Shown: positions 57,361 to 64,000 of the stretch, one piece after another | Layout of the letters: the number at the start of each line of letters is the position of its first letter | Position numbering within the stretch: the first letter of the stretch is position 1 | DNA from: Trichostrongylus colubriformis | Lineage: Eukaryota; Nematoda; Chromadorea; Rhabditida; Trichostrongylidae | DNA length: 64,000 nt | NCBI GenBank assembly: GCA_963978905.1 | Contig: OZ022257.1 | Location: 24,505,274-24,569,273 of the forward strand | Reading direction: 5' to 3' | The notes under the pieces: model-generated | Database searches by the model: none | Told to the model about the DNA's origin: nothing | The model's input: only the letters and a program-made list of their open reading frames with translations | Made by a program: the position numbers and the translations under genes

Positions 57361-57968
57361 CAGGGGGTGCCAAAAAAAGTAATTTTGCCCACGGCTCACA
57401 TCTGCCAGTTATACAAAACACAGGGAAACGAAAGAAATAAAAGTATTGGGGCAAAATATTCCCGAAATGTTCCTCTAAAAGCAGGAACAAGCTGTGGCTC
57501 CCTACATTCACCTTTATAAAAATATAAAGCTTTCAATCGGCACAGTCGAGCTTCGGAGTACCTACACTATCAGGATCCGTCTAAAACGGTGAAGCCGGGC
57601 TCCGTGGTGTGGTAAGAGCACGTTTTGGCTCTTGAAAACTAAGAGCGATGGGAACCTGGAAAAAACGGAATGTTAAAGAACACCACCCACTATGAATCCC
57701 CTTAGGTACCCAGAGTGAACGGACCTCAGCAAGGTTGTGAACAAAGGCGACGAAATATTGGATTTTGCCCAGTTGAGGTGACACATCTTCTTCACTCCTT
57801 CCTCGCTTCCGTTCCTGCTCGTGCAGAAGGTTGCCACGGAGTATAGTGATAGAGTGAAGTCTGCTCTTGAATCTGGGGATGAAATCACCTCAACAGAATC
57901 TGCTGTAGTTCGACTAAAGTGGGGTTGAAAACGGAGGAACAAAATCACTTTTTTTTCTGGCACCCCTG
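57361..57968. mobile_element. TA-flanked inverted-repeat element (family 1, copy D)
   Basis: The ends CAGGGGGTGCCAAAAAAAGT and TTTTTTCTGGCACCCCTG are flanked by TA (57359-57360, 57969-57970). It has the same orientation as copy A but an internal deletion of about 140 bp, centred where copies A and B carry GGTTCATG.AAGTCACAGAGCC. Confidence 0.85.
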
Positions 57969-58106
57969 TATTTTTGCCATTTTCCGAAGACCTCTTTCGG
58001 ATTTTTGTTCGTTGCCGTACCTCTCAGCAGCTCTCATTTCATAATTCAGCGCTTCATCCTAGTCAACGTGACCCTGGAATATGGCTTTCAGGAGCCCCTC
58101 CCTGTA

Positions 58107-58978
58107 TTAGGTTGTCCCGAAAATCTTGTAGGATTTTTCCAACAACATCGGTAACTCTCGGCCACTTCGAGACAGATCTTGGCGGTTCAGGAATATGGTG
58201 GAACGTTCTCTGAGCTTCCTAGCAAGGTATATATTGACCCGCCAGATTTCGTGGAGAAAGCTATAATGTCCGTAGTCGATACCCGCCAAACACGCGGTGT
58301 CATCTACTGTGAGTGGTCTTGGGGCAGCAAAGCGACGGAACCTTGCGACGCCATCAACGCTGCATTGGGCAAGGGATGTGTGAGCTACGAGACCGCTCGC
58401 TCATCAGCTTCGGCAACGGCGAGATCGACATGGTAGACAAACCACGCTCAGGACTGTGTAACTCTGGGACGCGGGAGGATTGCTTTCCCAAAAGGTGCCG
58501 GTACAAGGCGAGACAGTCACCGCCGCCGTATGTATCCACCAGCTACAGCAGCTCGCCGTCGTTGTTTGAGAAAAGCGCCGGAGAAGGTCCGCGCTCAGCC
58601 TACTTCATGACAACGCCAGCTCCCAAATCGCGAAGAGTACCCAGGTCAAGCTACACGAGCTCGGTTGGGATGTCGTGGCCCACCCGCCATACTTCTCCAG
58701 ACATTGCCCCTTCCTATCACCTTACCCATCCTCTTGAATCTTTCGTGGCCAAGAGATAATTCGCTGATAATGACTCGCCTGCACAGGCGATCGCTGACTT
58801 CTTCGACTCTCATAACCCGGAGTTCTGGGAGGAGGGCACCAACGATCTACCTATGAGGTGGCAGAGTGTTGTCAATAACAATGGGGAATATTTTGTTGCT
58901 TGATTGTTGTTTGTTGGAAGAAAAAATGATAAAAAGTGATGATCGAAAAAATCCTACAAGACTTTTGGGACAACCTAA
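58107..58978 (+). pseudogene. Mariner element, full length but frameshifted
   Basis: 872 bp with inverted ends TTAGGTTGTCCCGAAAATCT and its complement ending CAACCTAA, flanked by TA. The transposase remnant starts near ATG 58266 ([31 protein letters not shown]). It later shows a decayed APSDYHL...HPLESFVAKR block and ends near 58900 with a NNNGEYFVA-like C-terminus. Frameshifts and internal deletions inactivate it. It serves as the uninterrupted reference for the Helitron insertion in the 2854-4197 copy. Confidence 0.88.
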
Positions 58979-58980
58979 TA

Positions 58981-60809
58981 TATAAACACTTGTACTATTA
59001 GTTACTAGTAGCTGGTATACAGGTAGATCGGCCGTCCCACTCACCACGACAATATTTTTTTTTTTGAGGGGAGAGGATCCGCTTTCCGAAAAGTTCCTTA
59101 ACGCAATGAATGACCCTGAGTGGGAGATTGTCAAAAGATGCCGAGTTATGTGCAAAGCATTCGGCTTCGAGAGGGAAATCGCCCATACGCTTTTCATGCA
59201 CTATGCTTGCCCATCACAGCAGAGACCCCGCACGCCTTCTCTTATGGTAGCATTTCAGTAGAGAGCTATGTAGATTTGTTCGCGAAAGCTTATATGCATC
59301 CAATATACAGTCAGCAGTTCAGAAAGTAAAATATCAGATATCAATGGACTTAGCTGAGGGGATTTGATGTGCACGTATCGACCGGCAATTGGAGAAAGCC
59401 TTATTCTTCGTGCTTCAATCCGCAGTTCCAAGCCATATTTGTCAGTACTACGTCAAGTAGTTAAACATTTCGGCTGGTAAAAGTTACAGTAAGAAAAAAC
59501 ATTCCCGAGAAGTTTATCAGGGAATAATTCGCTAAATCCATAGGGAAAAGATCTTTGGACGCTTCGAGCCTGCCTCTACCATCCAAAGAGCTACCACGCA
59601 TACATATCATGTCCTTCATATTCAGACCACTTTTGGCTAGGCTTTTGGATGAATCTCGCGCCTCACTCTGCACTGCTGAGAGCGGTATACGCGTTGGATG
59701 ATCTGAATAGGAGTTATTCACCACTTGGTTAAGTGAATATAAAGTTAGTTAAAAGTTTTTGGCGTTAATCAATCCCTTCTGTGGAATTCCCCGCACATTC
59801 TAGTTCCATTCAGAATCGTGATGGTTGATGAATGTGATGTGGCCTATACAATGACTTGCGGTGGCTAGCCGATGTACAAGTCAGTGCTTTTATCCTTTCA
59901 GACGAAATTAACCGACTCTGGAGAGAAGGAAGGCTTGGTTGGCCTGGGCGGTTGATGCGGGATTTGATCCCCGCACCATGAGAGTGGGGTGCGCGCCACC
60001 AAGTGAATATAGTGTACAAATTTATTGAATTAATACTTATGCCGCGTACCCATCCCGTAGGTACCCATCATTTATAGAAATTGAAGTTCTGCAGCGCTAC
60101 TCTCTTGATGGTGTGATGATTACCCGTTCTGCGCACTTTCTGATGACTATGACTTGCTGGAACACTTGCAATCGCTTCCATGTGTTTGATTCTTTGATGT
60201 TGACCCTAGCTTGACCCGTACTGTTCTTTTGGCACCTTTCACTTCTGCGCTCCTTTCTTCTGTGCTGACACCTTGCGGCATCATCACAAAGCGGAATGAG
60301 TGCGAGTGTAACCATTGTAAGTGAGCGTTTATAGAAGAAAGTGGTGCTGTCATAACCTTAGAATTTAGTACTGCGAGACAATGAGTGGTTATTTTCCTCT
60401 ATCGACTCCCTCATCACAATCACTCGTTTGCTGAGGAAGAGGAAGACCGACATACCGACAAACAGACACACAAAGTCAAGGATTTATGCAATAGAAGGAT
60501 ACGGTTGATGGTCTAAGTGTAAGAACTGAACAAGGTCGTGTCTTTCAACCTTTCAACTGAGAGACCACAGAGAGCTCCTCCCATACTCCGCTGATACTTG
60601 GTCGTCACATCTGCCAAGGGCGCCAGTTTGCAGATCCGGGATCATTTCGAACGAGTGCGACTCCCAACTACAAAAAGGGGTGCGGTAAAGGCAATGGGAA
60701 CGGTGCTGGACCCCGTTTCCTTTCTTGAAGACAGTAGCAGGGGAATTCGGTTGATCATCCATTCCAATCTTCGATACTGATAACCTGTAGACGTTTCCAC
60801 CACAAAAAC
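58981..60809. other. No confident gene
   Basis: Two frames look mildly protein-like but are unrecognised: plus-strand 59064-59261 (DPLSEKFLNAMNDPEWEIV) and minus-strand 59461-59724. A tRNA-like T-arm pattern (GCGGGGATCAAATCCCGC, minus strand) lies at 59951-59990 without a convincing cloverleaf. Confidence 0.4.
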
Positions 60810-60965
60810 CGACACGTCAAGCACCACGTCATTCCGAGCGATAAGGCAATAATACGATACGAACAGTTCACTCTGCCATCACACTCATTACTCTACGCCT
60901 CACCCACTCATCGGCAAAGTCGACCCTAGGAGGCGGGGTCTGTCATACAAAGGCGTCAGCTATTA
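60810..60965. repeat. Dispersed repeat, shared with 32150-32345
   Basis: Shares CGTCAAGCACCACGTCATTCC and GTCGACCC..GGAGG blocks with the earlier copy. The family is unknown. Confidence 0.6.
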
Positions 60966-61726
60966 ACAGTTACGCCGTCCCTGTAGAATAGGGGTGCACC
61001 CTTCACAGGGATTTCGTGGTTTCCTGGTAAATAACTTCTTTTATGGATTTCTCAGTAACCACATTACCCCAATCATTGCTTCGAATAGAGTGGTAGGTGT
61101 ATTGTGGGCAATGAGAACTTCTAAAGTGAGTCACCCAAGCAGAAGCCACGGGTGCAAGAATATACGTACGGAAATTTTCGATAGAAGGGCCCCCGGGCTT
61201 TTTGAGAGCCGTCTTTTTCAACAGCTGCCAATTGTTTTATCATTACCCGCCCTTTTCATAACAGAGCGCGCCTCCTTCAGAAGCGACGCTTGAAAAAGTT
61301 CTCACTTATCAGGTTTCGACTGTTCCACTCCGTTCACTTTCGTACTAGTAAGCACCTGGACTCTCGAATTTAACAATCTTTTGATATTCGACCTTAATAA
61401 CCCCTACCACTGGCTTTAACTATATGAACACTGAGTCGTTCGATGGGATTTGTGCACGGTGAATCGGTCCCAATGACTTACGGTCCAGTCATAGCCTATA
61501 GTGTGTACCAGAACACCAGAAATGGGTCACGATAACGCGCGATGTTCTCCACGCTTGCGGTCTTGCTACGAGTGGCGGGGTCGTCCCTAGATCCGGTGAC
61601 TTGTCCGAACTCGAGTGTGTTGACCTACACCAGTACGATGATTGCCGATCACTAAAGGAAGAAGATTCTTACCTCAATGTGCGGTACCTTAGAATGCCAG
61701 CCTATCAAGATGAGACTTTCTCCACA
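60966..61726. other. No recognised gene
   Basis: A 99-codon plus-strand frame at 60994-61293 is overlapped by a 72-codon antisense frame. Neither is recognised. Confidence 0.4.
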
Positions 61727-62137
61727 GGTATAGGTTGGGACACACGGATTCTGACCTGGGCCTGCTACCCTGTGACAGCTTGTGGCCTTTGCCCTGTGAC
61801 AAAATTATTCAGACAAGTTGTTCATGTAAATCCTATACTACTCGCAAGTCTGGTTCATTATATTGATGAATGGGTGATGCTATCGGATATAATAATTGGA
61901 GATAAGTGGATTTTTTTCAAATTGAGTGAATTAAAATAGAGCCTTCCATACTTCAGGGAAGATCTTATTCGTTAAAGTCAACTGTAACACCCAGTCTCTC
62001 ACCTCAGTATTATTACATGCTCTACTCGCTTTTCAAACTATCTCCAGAAAAAACTGTTATAGAGAACAGTTTAACGGATGTTCATAGTCACCGCGTGACC
62101 TAGAGGACCTATTGACCGTGTGTCCCAACCGTCACCC
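61727..62137. mobile_element. MITE family 2, longer copy (411 bp)
   Basis: The ends AGGTATAGGTTGGGACACAC and GTGTGTCCCAACCGTCACCC are inverted and match those of 40500-40743. The interior differs in length, so the two copies are size variants. Confidence 0.7.
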
Positions 62138-63274
62138 TTTCTCCATAGGCTCCAGTGAGTTAACGACAAACCAACGGCTCAGACCACAGTGTGACTGAAG
62201 TCTCCGCTACACCAAATCTGTTCTATTAACAGACAGTCTCCGAGGTTCCTAGTTTTGCCATGCTCATAGTTTGTTGCGAGGGAACTACATATTTCGCTCG
62301 AAGTTCACTCACTGCACAGCATACACCATTTTCGAGGGATGACCGATCAAATCTGAATAATCAATGCTGGTTGGGTATGCATTCGAACTTTGATAAATCG
62401 TTAATCCTTTTGCACGAGAAGATTTACGGGTTGGCTAAAACGCTGTTGGCTCCGCAAATTTGCATGGTTTCTTTACTCACCGCTAAACTTAGCTATACAT
62501 TAGGATTGAAGCGTGATCGAGGGCATCTATTCTGTTATGTCTGGTTCTGTCTGGTTTTACTGCTTGTGTCTTCTAGTTTTGCTGTTCCTGTCTATGTGCT
62601 TCAATTGAACACCATCTTGGCTGATCTGGGCACTGCTGATGGGCTTCATTGCCCGATTTTTGGCACCTACCAGGAGACCTATTTTGTGCAACTATCTATT
62701 TCCGCACTTGCTAGGCCTGGAACTTATGTGCTCCGTGCATATGGCTGGCCCCTACCCACTCCTAACTTGCCCGATCTCTCCAGGCCTATCCCTAACTTGC
62801 TTCTTATGTGCTTCGTACACTTCGATGAGCCTCTACCCAGTCCTTACTTGCACAATCCCAACACCCATTCCTGATCCTCCCGAACTGTGAACGCAAGCGT
62901 GCTTAAATTTGAGCAGCCATCGATTTCGAAGCGAGTCTCGCCTATGATAGGCGGAGTTGGGCTTAGTTCTTATGTGCTTCTTACACTTCGGTTGGCCCCT
63001 ACCAAATCCTAACTTGCCCGACCGCACCAGGCCTATTCCTAACTTGCTCGATTTTCGGAACCTAAAAGTGAACTTGGATTTCAGCACCGCCCATTTCAGA
63101 GCACGCCGCGCCCACTATGGGCGGGGCTAGGCTTGATCCTCGTGAGCTTCGTGCACTTTGGTCAACTACCCACTCCTAATTTACCCGCCCTCTCCACGTT
63201 GAAGTTGAGTCAGGAGTGGATTATATGACAAACAGACAGACACACACAAACACAACAGACTTCTGGTTTATATA
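62138..63274. repeat. Degenerate GC-variable repeats, possibly Helitron-related
   Basis: Between 62580 and 63200 a unit containing CTAACTTGCCCGA, CAGGCCTAT and CTTATGTGCTTC.TACACTT recurs irregularly (about 80-180 bp spacing). It is followed by a CAAACAGACAGACACACACA stretch and TATATA at 63226-63274, reminiscent of the reversed 5' ends of the Helitron-like copies. A 204-codon frame (62260-62874) runs through this repeat and is not convincing as a gene. Confidence 0.45.
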
Positions 63275-63440
63275 CAGTGCTCTGCATAATTATACAGCCA
63301 CCTATAAATTGTCCAAAAACTCTGTTCGCAGAGTGATTCAAAAAAGTCTTTAAGTGAAAGATGTAGCCAGTGTGGAGGCGCATTCGCGCATCCATACCAA
63401 CTTTTAGCCAAGAAATATAGTCATGTTGGTGGTTTTGCCA
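63275..63440. mobile_element. Tc1-like terminal fragment
   Basis: CAGTGCTCTGCATAATTATA directly after TA resembles the ends of Tc1-type elements. The matching far end is not seen, and the element seems truncated near 63440. Confidence 0.45.
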
Positions 63441-64000
63441 CCTGATCCCCCCAGTGCGTCTGTTAGGATAACGACCGGAATAATACAGATTTATTATGAA
63501 TAAAGCAGCAAATGGGGATCAGTCCGGTCGCTGAAGTGGAAGTGGTGGGCTCGGTGGTGACGTTGGAAGTACAGCAGTCGGAGCGGACGGTGGATGGGTC
63601 CAAGGAGACCGGGTTCGGGGCTCGAGCGTTCCTCTCTGTCCTCGAGGCGGCGCCGGACCTGAAATATATAGGTTAGTACCGTAACCCCACGGAATTAAGT
63701 GAGTCATCACTCATGGGAAGAGAAGAGGTTTCAGCGAATGCTTACACCTCCCCCCTTTACCCCAAGTCCGTCCTCGGACTAACAAAATAAATATATATAA
63801 AGGGTAAGGTTATAAAAGGACGGAAAGAAAAAGAAAAAAAATGTATATATATAGAGAAAAAATTAACAAATAGAGTAAAATAGTAGGAAGAAAGAAAAGG
63901 AAAAAAAACTCACTGGGAAAGAGCGAGAAAAATGAAATGTTGTTACGCGATGAGAGATGGTAGTGCTGCAGCGGTCGTTCGAGCGCGGCGATGACGAGCC
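63441..64000. other. Right edge, no recognised gene
   Basis: A proline-rich minus-strand frame (63519-63710) and a purine-rich AT stretch (63780-63910). No family was identified. Confidence 0.4.

Noticed and set aside
59951..59990. Possible tRNA gene (GGGGATCAAATCCC arm)
   Set aside because: A T-arm-like stem is present, but no acceptor, D-arm or anticodon stem could be fitted.
62260..62874. 204-codon open frame, the longest unassigned one on the right side
   Set aside because: Its second half runs through a degenerate tandem repeat, composition changes abruptly, and no family motif is seen.

Overview
The window looks like nuclear DNA of a nematode, probably a strongylid (hookworm-like) worm. 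Evidence: many short introns with TTTCAG-type acceptors, a glutamine-rich cohesin-loader gene of the PQN-85/SCC-2 type, and a dense load of mariner/Tc1, RTE-type retroposon, piggyBac-like and Helitron-like sequence. The species is inference. No prokaryotic, viral, CRISPR or rRNA features were found.

Two convergent multi-exon genes are supported. Left (1801-25899, + strand): nine exons of an AMP-forming acyl-CoA synthetase / 4-coumarate-CoA-ligase-like gene, spread over 24 kb, with its 5' end outside the window or unrecognised. Its introns are packed with repeats, one expected block between 7251 and 19774 was not located, and several adenylate-forming active-site motifs are altered, so it may be a pseudogene or a divergent paralogue. 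Right (53339-33813, - strand): an essentially complete NIPBL/SCC-2 cohesin-loader gene, reconstructed as 55 exons and about 2,150 codons, with a Q-rich N-terminus, a charged linker, a HEAT-repeat C-terminal half and an acidic tail. Exon phases agree throughout except at the last junction.

Between and around the genes: three non-autonomous Helitron-like elements (391-1775, 3625-4064, 16973-19657), two carrying a 146-bp minisatellite; a mariner (20741-24755) interrupted by a near-complete RTE-type retroposon with a 15-bp target duplication; further mariner/Tc1 relics at 2854, 10529, 46441, 50754, 58107 and 63275; a piggyBac-like relic at 14390-16012; four copies of a TA-flanked inverted-terminal-repeat family; and several large foldbacks, including a ~490-bp near-perfect palindrome at 11208-11698 and a foldback holding two inverted tRNA-like genes at 29152-29650. 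An isolated exon at 31826-32015 resembles the N-terminus of a thiamine-diphosphate enzyme.

From 53.4 kb to the right end I find no confident host gene, only repeats, MITEs and mariner remains. The two genes have no evident functional link; their adjacency appears incidental.
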